NCBI RefSeq assembly: GCF_000741695.1
Contig: NZ_JGZK01000017.1
Location: 62,001 to 126,000 of the forward strand
Direction of reading: 5' to 3'
Source of the DNA: Bifidobacterium reuteri DSM 23975
Lineage (GTDB): Bacteria; Actinomycetota; Actinomycetes; Actinomycetales; Bifidobacteriaceae
Length of the DNA: 64,000 bases
In this document: positions 37,930 to 48,891 of the stretch, piece by piece
How the letters are laid out: each line of letters begins with the position of its first letter
Numbering within the stretch: the first letter of the stretch is position 1
Position numbers and translations under genes: made by a program
Notes under the pieces: generated by a model
Told to the model about the DNA's origin: nothing
The model's database searches: none
What the model saw: only the letters and a program-made list of their open reading frames with translations

Positions 37930-39567
37930 TCATGCCACGGAATACCTTGAACTTCTGGCGGCGCCATCGCGCCGAACCATGCCATCATCCTGCATACGTT
38001 TAAGAAGGCGGGACGCAGTAGCGTAACTCACCCCGAAATGTCGAGCCATCTGGGAAACCGAGGTCGCTCCACCTGCCTGACGAATATAATCCAACACTGA
38101 TGCGCAGCGTTCCTGATAACTCCGCGTGTTGAGAATCACCGGATCGCCAGCGTCTTTCTCTTTCTCCTCCACTAACGCATACCGATTGCCGTTGCCCTCA
38201 ATAGCATCCAGCGAACGCAAATCATCCAACGCCATTTGCACACGTTCGCGGTCTATGCTCGTCCTGAATGCAATGTCTTCATCCGTCAATGTCCCGTATT
38301 GGTTCAATGCCGCAACAACGATGAGGCTTTCCACCGGCAGTGGTGAGCGTCGTTTCTCAGTAAGAGCATCGACCATGCGGACAAATCCTTCATCTACCTT
38401 GGCCTTCCGGAAGAATAGCACCACTTCATCAGGCGTGGACTGCGAATAATCCGGCAACGGCCTTCCAGCCGCTACCGTGCGAGCAAAGATGCGGTCGATG
38501 CCACGTCCCGTCCGTTCAACATAGCCGCAGCGCTTGAGCACATCGGCAAGCTGTCGGTTCCGCGGAGTCGGCGATACAGTGAGCAAATTCTCAAAGCTCA
38601 CGCCTCGCATAAACCCACCGGGATTGGCTATCGTCAGGCCCGCCTCATCCATCTGAAATCGAACCGGACCAAGCAGCGTGTAATCCCGATGGCAGAATGC
38701 GTTCACCATCGCCTCACGGAAAGCACTTCGATCAATGTCATAAAAAACGGCATGCCGTGGCCCCAGCATGACCTCCGTCTGTGTGTTCCAAGGCGCAAGC
38801 AGCTCTTCAATGCGCGCAAGCATCGCCACCAAAGGCAGACGAAGCGTCTCATCCACCACCGGAGACCCGTCGCGCATCACCTGAAACGTCGCGGTGGCAG
38901 TTGGCATTGTTCGTCTCAACGCATGATGTGTACCAATGGTTACGATGCCCGCAACACTCGGTCTAACAATGCCGTCTTTGATGTCACGAGTGACCAGACC
39001 CGTCGCCCCATCGAACTCGGCGTCCGCCAGAGCCAGCAACTGATCATCGGCATGGGTCCTAGCGATTCCTTCCCGCAGCATATTTCGAGCATCGCCGTCC
39101 AAATCATTCAGAGAGGAATCCGGAGCCGGCTGCGCACTGTAATCGTACTGCCCGATGCCGGAAAGACGTGATATGAACTCATATGGATACATGGTCACAT
39201 TCTCAGGTTCGCCATCTGCCTTCAACACGCGTTGAATCACACGGCCACCCTTGGTGCAAATCAGCTGCTGCGATTCGTCCACCGAGATGCTCACGACCTG
39301 GAGTCCGCAGGAATCATTGATAACCGAAGGGCGTACTTGCACTGGAGGGACGGTGTTGTTGAACACATATGCGGCCAACTGGTTGATGTTGCGATGTTTC
39401 TTGCTCACACCCGTCACAGTGCCGTCATCCTCAATACCGAGATATAACGTTCCGCCTTGCGTATTCGCAAACGCAACCATGTTGTTGATAATCACGGAAT
39501 CATCAACGGGACCCGTTCGCTCGCTCTTGAACTCCACCCGGATTGATTCCTTATGCGGCAATAGCAT
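37930..39567 (-). CDS. AlbA_2/ATPase-type putative transcriptional regulator, second copy
   Basis: 545 residues. The AlbA_2 domain (about 1-125) has RVEFKSERTG and MVAFANTQGGTLYLGIEDDG. A central ATP-binding region has REAMVNAFCHRDYTLLGPVR and NPGGFMRGVSFENLL with RTGRGIDRIF. The C-terminus (about 400-545) carries two helix-turn-helix-like parts, the last being SVSQMARHFGVSYATASRLL. ATG 39,567 follows GAGAGG. It lies between rmlCD and rmlA, and 131 bp before rmlA, so it may co-transcribe with or control the rhamnose genes. Repeated TATCTTATC sites upstream suggest autoregulation. Confidence 0.8.
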   Translation of the reverse strand: MLLPHKESIRVEFKSERTGPVDDSVIINNMVAFANTQGGTLYLGIEDDGTVTGVSKKHRNINQLAAYVFNNTVPPVQVRPSVINDSCGLQVVSISVDESQQLICTKGGRVIQRVLKADGEPENVTMYPYEFISRLSGIGQYDYSAQPAPDSSLNDLDGDARNMLREGIARTHADDQLLALADAEFDGATGLVTRDIKDGIVRPSVAGIVTIGTHHALRRTMPTATATFQVMRDGSPVVDETLRLPLVAMLARIEELLAPWNTQTEVMLGPRHAVFYDIDRSAFREAMVNAFCHRDYTLLGPVRFQMDEAGLTIANPGGFMRGVSFENLLTVSPTPRNRQLADVLKRCGYVERTGRGIDRIFARTVAAGRPLPDYSQSTPDEVVLFFRKAKVDEGFVRMVDALTEKRRSPLPVESLIVVAALNQYGTLTDEDIAFRTSIDRERVQMALDDLRSLDAIEGNGNRYALVEEKEKDAGDPVILNTRSYQERCASVLDYIRQAGGATSVSQMARHFGVSYATASRLLKRMQDDGMVRRDGAARSSRYSVA

Positions 39568-39580
39568 GGCACTCGCCTCT

Positions 39581-39659
39581 CATATCTTTTCAGTATCTTA
39601 TCATTATCTTATCATGGTAAATTATCTTATCATCGATGATAAGATACTGAAAGGATATG
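39581..39659. promoter_or_regulatory. Operator-like cluster of TATCTTATCAT repeats
   Basis: TATCTTATCAT occurs three times on the plus strand (39,594-39,604, 39,605-39,615, 39,623-39,633) and once inverted (39,636-39,646). The last two form a 24-nt palindrome, and outer arms 39,581-39,604 and 39,636-39,659 pair at 23 of 24 positions. The cluster lies directly upstream of the AlbA_2 gene. Its core 9-mer is also repeated upstream of the other AlbA_2 gene near 15.0 kb. Confidence 0.7.
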
Positions 39660-39806
39660 CGGGAAACCGACGAGACCACATCATTCCGCAACTACATACC
39701 ATTGCGAATGAATATGAGAAGCGGCTCTCCGTCTGGTGAGAGCCGCTTCTCATATTCATTCGCCACGCTCAGCGTGCGCATGGGCTGCAGCTATACGCAC
39801 AAAGGC

Positions 39807-41261
39807 CTACTTGCCGAGTTCTTTGGTGACATAGGTTTTGAGGCTTTCCTCCCAGTCGGCGGGCGTGTAGCCGGCGGCCTCGATCTTGGACAGGTCGAGC
39901 GCGCTATGCGTGGGCCGCGGGCTGACCGGGTTCTTCGCGTTCGCGAAATACTCAGTCGTGCTGATCGGCTTGACCTTCTCCCCGTTGCCGTTCGTCAGGT
40001 CGAACACCATGCGCGCGATCTCAGCCCAGCTTTTCACCTCGCCCGAACCGGTCAGGTTGTACGTGCCATACGGCGCATGCGAGTCGAGCAGGTGGAAGAT
40101 GGCCTCCGCCATATCCCTGGTGAACGTCAGACGCCCATACTGGTCGTCCACCACCGTCACCTTGTCCAGCTTGTCCGCCGGGTCGGCCACACGGTCGGAC
40201 AGGCCCATCATCGTCTTCACGAAGTTGTGCCCCTCGCCGATCACCCAGGAGGAACGCAGGATGTAATGCTCCGGCGCGTTCGCCACCGCGATGTCACCGG
40301 CCGCCTTGGTCTGGCCGTACACACCCAGCGGGGCGAACGCCTCCGTCTCCGTATGCTTCTCCGCGGTCCCATCGAACACATAATCCGAACTGATGTGCAC
40401 CAGCGTGATGTGATGCTCCCCCGCCACCCGGGCGAGCAGGGCCGGACCCTGCGCGTTCGCCTTCCACGCAATCGGACGTCCCTCCGCCGTCTCCGCCCTA
40501 TCCACCGCCGTGAACGCGCCCGCGTTGATGATCGTCCCGTACAGGCTCCAGTCATACTTGTCGTAGGCTGTCGGGTCGGAGAAGTCGAACTCGTCGATAT
40601 CCGTATACTCGAAGCCCTGCAATTCATGCGCCTCCGCATACGCGCGGATAGCATGGCCCAACTGCCCGTTGCAACCCGTCACCAAAGTGCGCTTCGGCGC
40701 CATGGGCTTCGCGTCCCTGAGCATCGGATGATGCAGGTCAGCCTCGGATCGCTCCGACTCCCCCAACGGGATGGGCCACTGGATGTCCAATTCGGGATCC
40801 GCGAGGTTCACGAACGTGTACGTCTTCTTCTGCTCCAGACTCCAATGCGCGTTCACCAGATACGTGTACACGGTCCCGTCCTGCAACGCCTGGAAACTGT
40901 TGCCCACGCCACGCGGCACATAGATCGCCTTCGACGGGTCCAATCGGGTCGTATACACCTGGCCGAACGACTCCCCCGGCCTGAGGTCCACCCACGCGCC
41001 GAAGATCTCACCCGCCGCGATCGAGATGTACTTGTCCCACGGCTCCGCATGGATGCCACGCGTCACACCCTTCGTCGCGTTGAAGCTGATGTTGTTCTGC
41101 ACCGGACCGAAATCAGGCAACCCCAACGCGGTCATCTTCGCACGCTGCCAATTCTCCTTGAACCAGCCACGATTGTCCCCATGCACCGCCAGATCAAACA
41201 CCAGCAAACCCGGGATATTCGTCTCCGTGACCCGAAGATCCTTCTCAAACTCAAACGACAT
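39807..41261 (-). CDS. rmlCD: Fused dTDP-4-dehydrorhamnose 3,5-epimerase and reductase
   Basis: 484 residues. The N-terminal part (about 1-185) is RmlC: GLLVFDLAVHGDNRGWFKEN, KGVTRGIHAEPWDKY with the catalytic His, and YVPRGVGNSFQAL. The C-terminal part (about 190-484) is RmlD: a Rossmann start KRTLVTGCNGQLGHAIR, SSDYVFDG and the YGQTKAAGD catalytic YxxxK. It performs the last two steps to dTDP-L-rhamnose in one chain; in most bacteria these are two proteins. ATG 41,261 follows AAAGGGAG. It lies downstream of rmlB in the same direction. Confidence 0.95.
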   Translation of the reverse strand: MSFEFEKDLRVTETNIPGLLVFDLAVHGDNRGWFKENWQRAKMTALGLPDFGPVQNNISFNATKGVTRGIHAEPWDKYISIAAGEIFGAWVDLRPGESFGQVYTTRLDPSKAIYVPRGVGNSFQALQDGTVYTYLVNAHWSLEQKKTYTFVNLADPELDIQWPIPLGESERSEADLHHPMLRDAKPMAPKRTLVTGCNGQLGHAIRAYAEAHELQGFEYTDIDEFDFSDPTAYDKYDWSLYGTIINAGAFTAVDRAETAEGRPIAWKANAQGPALLARVAGEHHITLVHISSDYVFDGTAEKHTETEAFAPLGVYGQTKAAGDIAVANAPEHYILRSSWVIGEGHNFVKTMMGLSDRVADPADKLDKVTVVDDQYGRLTFTRDMAEAIFHLLDSHAPYGTYNLTGSGEVKSWAEIARMVFDLTNGNGEKVKPISTTEYFANAKNPVSPRPTHSALDLSKIEAAGYTPADWEESLKTYVTKELGK

Positions 41262-41333
41262 GACCTATGACTCCCTTTCTGCCAAACTCCAATAAACATG
41301 TATCCTCAAGTATTCACCGCAAGACAAGTGACA

Positions 41334-41526
41334 TCAACCAAAAGCTGATTCCGTTGCATGAAGATAATCCAACACGTCCTGAGAAAGCGGCGCATCGCAC
41401 AAGCGGAGATAGTCCTGCTCCTCGGAATCATCTTCGACCAGATAAAAATCCACCAATAACGGCATCATCTTGTCTTCCCACTCCAAGAATCCGCACAGTG
41501 GGTGAGTGCAGCACCACTCACCCACC
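41334..41526 (-). CDS. Possible small Cys-containing protein between rmlB and rmlCD
   Basis: The frame ending at TGA 41,334 reads GEWCCTHPLCGFLEWEDKMM, then a strongly acidic LVEDDSEEQDYLRLCDAPLS and LHATESAFG. Its composition is unlike a shadow of rmlB. It could start at a GTG near 41,526 (about 64 residues, with a CxxxxC pair) or at ATG 41,468 (about 44 residues) behind GGGAAG. It matches no family I recognise and might be a remnant. The spacer from 41,262 to 41,333 holds nothing else. Confidence 0.35.
41498..41525. terminator. 11-bp hairpin downstream of rmlB
   Basis: GTGGGTGAGTG and CACTCACCCAC pair perfectly around a 6-nt loop, 14 bases after the rmlB stop codon. No T-tract follows, so it may be an mRNA-stabilising or attenuating hairpin rather than a true terminator. 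It overlaps the start of the small ORF described here. Confidence 0.5.
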
Positions 41527-41538
41527 AAGAACCTGCCT

Positions 41539-43609
<2,071 letters not shown>

Positions 43610-43738
43610 TACTCTCCTGTCACTCCACTACCAGATTGCGACATGCCGCACTGCAACAAGGTTAATACAGTCCTCGAAATTCCGATATCGCATGGCCGTC
43701 AATCACGACAACACTCTCATTCCCCCAGCACAAAGCCA

Positions 43739-45115
43739 TCAGCCGAACAGGCTAAGACTGTAATTGCTCCAAACAGCATATACAAAATGAAGAAAATTCG
43801 CTGCTGCCGGAATGCCGATAATCCAATACCAGAACCTGCTGGGATACCACGAACGCATGAAGTGAAGAACCGTAATGAACAACAGCGCAGAAATGAACAT
43901 CGTACGTGGGCCGGAAGCGTAAATTGTCGGAGAAAAGTACATGACCGCAGACGCAGCGATTCCAGCCAACAGTATAAATGCAATCAGCATACGGGATTTT
44001 GCACAATACAGTACGGTGATTATGAGGCAGACTAACAGTATAGTCCAGAATGAAGCAGATGTGATTTTATGCAAACGGTCTCCACTAAAGTTCATGAGGA
44101 AAGGCCTTATCTGAATCAAATCCTCACACGCCAACACCGTAAGCAAAGCACCTGCCAAGCCTATGGCAATACGATTGAAAAGTGGAACCGAATGATCTCC
44201 CTTAGCGGTGCTGTTTGCCGAGATTTCGACTTCAGTAGAGCACCAGCACTGCGCCATCACCACCAACAGACCGATAATTAATACCGCGATAATGAGCAGC
44301 ATGAAATTCGCCGTATATGAGAATTGCCACATAATACCTCGCACTATTTTGCTGCTCAAAGGCATTGTCGCAAATTCCGGATACCAGTTTTTCGTCTCCG
44401 AAATAGTGCGCAAATGAGACCCAGGTGAAACCATTTCAATAATGATTCCTGCGCCTGAAACAAGCGCGAAGACCAGTGAAGGAATAGAGATCTTTTTATT
44501 TCGTATCCAGTAGGCACCCAAGGTGAGCAGAGCGAAAGCACACAAGCACAAACCGACCTGCTCCACGCCTAGCGAGGCCACGAAGGCCACGGGGATGTAC
44601 CACCCCCAGTGTCTCACGGACTCGCCCCGGTATATTCTCACCAGCAAGAGTGACGCAAAGAACGCCAATGCAGTCGGCCACAAATAAGCGAACGACCCAG
44701 CCACCCAGTACACACTGTTCAGCATCATGCCTGGCGCAATCAGCCAGAACGACGCATACCCTATGAGAACATCGACGACAGTAACACGACGGGAAACCAG
44801 CCGAATCATCGAATATATCAGCAGAGCGACCATCAACGCATTGGCCACGCGCCACCACATCTGGTCAAGCGGAATGAACACAGCGGCAGCCGACTCGGAG
44901 AACACTCGGCCAGACCAATTCAAATACCGTTCCCACACCCAGTGAGCGGGACTTGATGATTCACTAATCCATCGGGCAAAGTTGGTGTCATCGCCCTGTG
45001 CACGGACGACAGGCAGAAGAGTGATCAATGTGATGATGATGCAGCACAGCCATGTGGCTAGGATACAAGGCTTTGATTCATTCGCTTTTCTCAAACGATC
45101 CATATCAAGCTGCAT
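43739..45115 (-). CDS. DUF6056-like polytopic membrane protein, putative GT-C
   Basis: About 458 residues from ATG 45,115, seven bases after GAGAGAG. A first helix (CCIIITLITLLPVVRAQGDD) ends at an extracellular acidic loop containing DDTNFARWISESSS, as in GT-C transferases where the first loop holds catalytic Asp residues. About ten more helices follow. The family (DUF6056-like, as I recognise it) is found in surface-polysaccharide loci. The gtrB-like gene lies 129 bp downstream, which supports a two-step glycosylation: GtrB charges the lipid and this protein transfers the sugar. Direct function is not proven. Confidence 0.72.
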   Translation of the reverse strand: MQLDMDRLRKANESKPCILATWLCCIIITLITLLPVVRAQGDDTNFARWISESSSPAHWVWERYLNWSGRVFSESAAAVFIPLDQMWWRVANALMVALLIYSMIRLVSRRVTVVDVLIGYASFWLIAPGMMLNSVYWVAGSFAYLWPTALAFFASLLLVRIYRGESVRHWGWYIPVAFVASLGVEQVGLCLCAFALLTLGAYWIRNKKISIPSLVFALVSGAGIIIEMVSPGSHLRTISETKNWYPEFATMPLSSKIVRGIMWQFSYTANFMLLIIAVLIIGLLVVMAQCWCSTEVEISANSTAKGDHSVPLFNRIAIGLAGALLTVLACEDLIQIRPFLMNFSGDRLHKITSASFWTILLVCLIITVLYCAKSRMLIAFILLAGIAASAVMYFSPTIYASGPRTMFISALLFITVLHFMRSWYPSRFWYWIIGIPAAANFLHFVYAVWSNYSLSLFG

Positions 45116-45199
45116 ACCGTAACTCTCTCTCAGACAACAGTGAACATCACCAACTATAATGCCCAAGACTCCCATTAGACCCATCGAAACGAAGTGTCG

Positions 45200-45275
45200 C
45201 TCAAGAGCACGACGACTCACGCGGAAGCAAATATCAGGCAAATAAAATTTTGGCGGAATTTCAACGATTTCGAGG
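45200..45275. repeat. Alpha repeat, left copy flanking the defence island
   Basis: This segment (start CTCAAGAGCACGACGACTCA) aligns without gaps to 49,621-49,696 at roughly 89% identity by eye. It lies 85 bp upstream of the DUF6056-like gene. With its partner it brackets the RloAB and toxin-antitoxin genes. Confidence 0.75.
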
Positions 45276-45284
45276 AATTATACC

Positions 45285-45500
45285 CCAAAAATGCAGTTAC
45301 GAAGCAAATAAAAACAGCTGAGCGGATGGCCCAGTGTCCTGCGTCAGCAAATCGTCGCCGAAATACCGGCTCTCAGTCCCGCTCCCGCTTCGCCGGGCAG
45401 TTCCCCTGACGAAAAGGCGTTACGGACGCAGTCAACGAAGCCCTGCCGACGAAGGGCACCGAACAGAACCAATGAGCACCAGTCTACTGTCCCAGAAGCA
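45285..45500. repeat. Beta repeat, left copy, interrupted by dispersed repeat D
   Basis: GCAGTTACGAAGCAAATA...GAGCGGATGG (45,293-45,329) and a second piece ending CTGTCCCAGAAGC (45,450-45,499) match one continuous region at 47,699-47,785 on the other side of RloAB. Between the two pieces lies a copy of the dispersed palindromic repeat (about 45,335-45,425, CTCAGTCCCGC...CTGACG). Beyond it, TTAGTACTAATAGAGTACTAA (near 45,507-45,530) forms a small palindromic patch. No gene is seen in 45,116-45,585. Confidence 0.65.
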
Positions 45501-45585
45501 TCTTATTAGTACTAATAGAGTACTAATAGCCAATCGCGCATGGGCGCGACGGCAGCATACGTGCGCCGCACGCTTCAACAAGCAA

Positions 45586-46236
45586 TCAGCCCATCGCTTC
45601 AATCACGTCTGTCATATCCGTCCAAGGCGCATAATCCGATTCTCGATAGGGCTCGAGCTGACGCCTGGCCATCGCCTTGTTCCCTTCCGAATTGTGCCTC
45701 TCCGCGTTCTGTACAGCCTTCTGCGTGAGCCCATCAATGACTTCGAAGTTGACGTGCTTATTCCGTGCGCCCATAACCACCTTGAGCTCACCGGCATAGC
45801 GTTCCACTGCTGGGGTATCGGCGTATGAAGCCGGACACCGCCGAATGTGATCAATCAGCCATACCTCGAAGCAAGGGTTGGAAATGATGAGGCGAATCCC
45901 GTTGTCCTTGCAGATACGTTGCGCTTGACGATGGTCGTGATAGTCATCCACATCCACAACAACGAAGACAGCGCAATAACAATCCTCAGGATCGTTATTG
46001 CGCTCATCGTCACGTTTGCACCTCACCGCATAGTCCGCAAGTTGCGAAGGAGCCATGGTCTTTGAGATAACCCTAATGGCCACTGAATTCAGGGACGAAC
46101 TCATATGCTCAAAATACTCAGGCTCCGTAGCTTGTCCTCCACAGACAACAAGGTAGCGTTTCGCCCTTGCCCGAGTGTTGCGCCGAACATTACGCCCGTG
46201 CCGCGGAGCGGCGTACTTACCTTCCCGCCGGCTCAA
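45586..46236 (-). CDS. RloB-like defence protein (AbiLii-like)
   Basis: 216 residues. The RloB family pattern is clear: RYLVVCGGQATEPEYFEHM near the N-terminus, the acidic VVVDVDDYHDH, and SNPCFEVWLIDHIRRCP. These acidic residues are arranged as in Toprim-like nucleases, but nuclease action is inferred. The ATG overlaps the RloA stop by four bases, so the two are translated together. RloA-RloB pairs were first noted beside restriction loci, and lactococcal AbiL is a phage abortive-infection system of similar composition. Defence is therefore the most likely role. Confidence 0.82.
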   Translation of the reverse strand: MSRREGKYAAPRHGRNVRRNTRARAKRYLVVCGGQATEPEYFEHMSSSLNSVAIRVISKTMAPSQLADYAVRCKRDDERNNDPEDCYCAVFVVVDVDDYHDHRQAQRICKDNGIRLIISNPCFEVWLIDHIRRCPASYADTPAVERYAGELKVVMGARNKHVNFEVIDGLTQKAVQNAERHNSEGNKAMARRQLEPYRESDYAPWTDMTDVIEAMG

Positions 46237-47549
46237 TCGATGCCGCCTTCCTCAATGATTCTGGCAAACACGGAATGGAATGCTGGCTTCGGAACGGCAC
46301 CGTATACACCATTGAGATAGTTTCTGCCGATATTCTCTTCCTTCCGTATTTTCAGGTCAGTTACTGGGTACAATGCAGATGCCCCATCCTTGTCTTTCTC
46401 AACCAGCCACACCTGATCAGGATCAATAAGACGATCAGCAGAACCGGATACGTTGATCAGAGATGCATCATGAGTGGTGAAAATCAACTGCGAACCATGA
46501 GGATTGGTCGCACGATCAGTGAACAATGCGATGAATTCCTCAACCAATGACGGGTGAAGACTGGCGTCGATTTCATCAATCAACGTAACCGTAGGACGAG
46601 CAAGCTGACGCAGCGCCAAAGAGAAGAACGACAGTGCCGCAATAGTTCCCTGCGACTCATTGCCCTCATCGAACGCGACAGGCGCTCCAGCACCAGCATG
46701 CTCGAATTGCAACTCAGACGATTGCCCACGGGCAAACAACTGATCCAACTTATCCGGATCGGCTCCGAGGCTTTCCCTGATTTGGACTTTCAAATCATCC
46801 ACCACAGCCCTATCGATATTCACTGGAGCGCTCCGGACATCCACAATGCCGAAGTCCGCATAACGAATCAGCAGAGCAAGCTCCTTGGCGAACGACGTCT
46901 TGCGGTTGAACTCCCCTAGAATGCGCGGCTGTTCGTCACGGTACCCTTGGGCGTCACAGAAAGTGATCCCCTCCACGAAGAACTCGAACGCGGGCTGCGT
47001 GCAGGCAATGCCGGCGGCAGCAGCAGCCGATAGCACCAAAGCGTTCGGCCGCAACTCAATCGTCTTCTTAACCTGCGCTCTCGGTCCGCGAAACGCGCTA
47101 CCGAAGCTGATTCCATTCTCATCCCTTGAGAACAATCGAGTGGGGTGCGAAGATGTCCTATCGCCGATGAGCTTATACACCGACAGTTCCTCATACAGAA
47201 TGACATCGTCATTGAAACGAAACCAGTAACGGTACCGTTGATTATCCCCAGCTAGGAATTCCACGAAGAATGAGGAACCCTCAGACCTTTCCCGCCTTCC
47301 AAGCAAGAAAGGGTCTCGCGGTATATCGGTCCCAGCATTGCCTTGGCTGTAACTCGTACGCACCATATCCGCCATCATCTGCAGCGCTCTGAGGAAATTC
47401 GATTTCCCTGACGCGTTCGATCCATACACTGCCGCAATCGTAGATCGATCAGCAAATGATCCGTCCGAAAAACGCTTGTCTCGAGTCATGGAGAAACACT
47501 GCTCATCACGGAAGCTTCTGTAGTTCGAAAAACTGAAGTCAATGAGCAT
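46233..47549 (-). CDS. RloA-like AAA ATPase (AbiLi-like)
   Basis: About 438 residues from ATG 47,549, six bases after AGGAG. It is an SMC/ABC-type AAA_21 ATPase: MLIDFSFSNYRSFRDEQ, Walker A YGSNASGKSN (about residues 41-50), and the late TLIDEIDASLHPSLVEEF (Walker B) and LIFTTHDASLIN (switch His). The C-terminus has RLIDPDQVWLVEKDKDGASA and runs straight into the RloB gene. ATPases of this type sense or signal phage infection in two-gene systems. No Toprim domain is fused to it, so RloB is the probable effector. The segment is somewhat less GC-rich than its surroundings. Confidence 0.85.
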   Translation of the reverse strand: MLIDFSFSNYRSFRDEQCFSMTRDKRFSDGSFADRSTIAAVYGSNASGKSNFLRALQMMADMVRTSYSQGNAGTDIPRDPFLLGRRERSEGSSFFVEFLAGDNQRYRYWFRFNDDVILYEELSVYKLIGDRTSSHPTRLFSRDENGISFGSAFRGPRAQVKKTIELRPNALVLSAAAAAGIACTQPAFEFFVEGITFCDAQGYRDEQPRILGEFNRKTSFAKELALLIRYADFGIVDVRSAPVNIDRAVVDDLKVQIRESLGADPDKLDQLFARGQSSELQFEHAGAGAPVAFDEGNESQGTIAALSFFSLALRQLARPTVTLIDEIDASLHPSLVEEFIALFTDRATNPHGSQLIFTTHDASLINVSGSADRLIDPDQVWLVEKDKDGASALYPVTDLKIRKEENIGRNYLNGVYGAVPKPAFHSVFARIIEEGGID

Positions 47550-47687
47550 GCCATGCTCCTCTCTGCACAATCAATGCGATTGTATCATAAAAAGCCTCAA
47601 TTCTGCATATTATTGCAATAATAATGCTTTTAAATGAAGATAATGCTAAACCAATAGCGTTAAACCAATAGCGATCGAAGATAATTC

Positions 47688-47786
47688 ACCCTCAATACAC
47701 AGTTACGAAGCAAATACAAGCGGCCGAGCGGATGGATTGGGCAAGACGAACACCAAACGAGCACCAAACCGCTGTCCCGGAAGCAC
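47688..47786. repeat. Beta repeat, right copy
   Basis: The core CAGTTACGAAGCAAATA and GAGCGGATGG, then CGAACACCAAACGAGCACCA and CTGTCCCGGAAGC, match the interrupted copy left of RloAB. It runs into the hairpin element that follows. Confidence 0.65.
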
Positions 47787-48142
47787 GGAAACCGCCCCGG
47801 ACGCGCTACAGGGACAGGTTTTCTTGTCCCTGTAGCTCTGAATGGCCGTTTTGCGGCTACAGGGGCAACTCCGGCACGAGAACGCCATCGGCACCTCGGA
47901 ACCCGGCCGCAGGAAACGGCGGAATACCGCGGTTTTCGACGAGCCGCCCACATCGATGACCGGCGTGCAGGCCGCACTCAGTGCCATCAACCCGTCCCTG
48001 AAGCGCAAAACATGCGAAAAACCGCTACCGGGACACGAAATCCCGCCCCTGTAAGCGCGTCAATCGATCGACCCTCCCACAGGGACACGAAACACCGCCA
48101 CGCGAGCGCAAAACAGCCACGAATGCGCCAGCGCGGCACAGA
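47772..48142. repeat. Composite hairpin element, copy 1
   Basis: This non-coding block holds a 12-bp hairpin GCTACAGGGACA/TGTCCCTGTAGC (47,805-47,836), an alternative partner for its right arm at 47,856-47,867, and a segment (47,868-47,990) alignable to 52,183-52,307. It also has a second hairpin at 48,024-48,056 and a 42-nt module (48,097-48,138) that recurs at 51,934 and 52,090. Sequence and order match the block at 52.09-52.57 kb. No open frame explains it. The remaining spacer from 47,550 to 48,330 shows no gene. Confidence 0.7.
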
Positions 48143-48330
48143 CAACGCACAAACCACGACAACACACATGGCGTGTCGCCAACATTCCAGCAAGCTCTCT
48201 CCACTTCACCGACTCTCGCAGGAAACAAGCAGACATCAGATTTGCGAATATTTCGTTTAATGACTATGATGGATGAGCTCAAGCATCCATTGCAGGAGCT
48301 GATGGCTCGGGGGAATGGGAAGGAATGACT

Positions 48331-48855
48331 ATGGGGACGCGAAGCATCGCCAAGGATTCTGCGACATATATGCCGAATGTGGATAACCGTAAGCAGCTTC
48401 TGGATATCAGGGAGGCGCTGTCCAGCCTTCCGGAGGACCCCGCCAAGACCGTCGACAGCCGGTTCGCCGAGATGGCGGCGCAGCCAGACTTCCCCGTAGC
48501 GACACTCAAAGTGCCCGGCATGCCGGCCCGCCCTCTGACCCCTGAGTTGGCGAACGCCCTGCTGCAGATGGCCGATCAGCTTGCGCGCGGCAAGGCCGTG
48601 TTCGTCGCTCCGTACGACACGAAGCTGACCACCCAGGACGCGGCCGATTTCCTCGGAGTATCCCGTCCGACGTTGGTGAAACTGCTGGAACAGGGGAAGA
48701 TTCCGTTCGAGAAAGTCGGCCGCCACCGCCGAGTGCTGCTCGCCGACCTGCAGAGGTACGCCGAGACGCGCCATCAAGAGAATCTGGCCGTTTTCGACGG
48801 CATCGCCGCGGACGAGAACCCGCAGGCGACACTCGACAACCCCCTTATCTCATGA
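48331..48855 (+). CDS. Excisionase-type HTH protein, probable antitoxin
   Basis: About 174 residues from ATG 48,331, six bases after AAGGA; an ATG at 48,325 lies too close to that site. The C-terminal half contains an excisionase-family helix-turn-helix: LTTQDAADFLGVSRPTLVKL followed by LEQGKIPFEKVGRHRRVLLADL (about residues 100-145). The N-terminal half (about 1-90) would be dimerisation or toxin-binding. This architecture commonly precedes PIN-domain toxins, and a PIN gene follows 36 bp downstream. It should repress the operon and neutralise the toxin. Confidence 0.8.
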   Translation: MGTRSIAKDSATYMPNVDNRKQLLDIREALSSLPEDPAKTVDSRFAEMAAQPDFPVATLKVPGMPARPLTPELANALLQMADQLARGKAVFVAPYDTKLTTQDAADFLGVSRPTLVKLLEQGKIPFEKVGRHRRVLLADLQRYAETRHQENLAVFDGIAADENPQATLDNPLIS

Positions 48856-48891
48856 GCCCGCAGGCATCCGCGGATAAGGAGTTCCCGAGCC

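Noticed and set aside
39657-41270. Plus-strand 537-residue ORF over rmlCD
   Set aside because: The minus strand encodes a clear RmlC-RmlD fusion; the antisense reading is Arg/His/Leu-rich with no family pattern.
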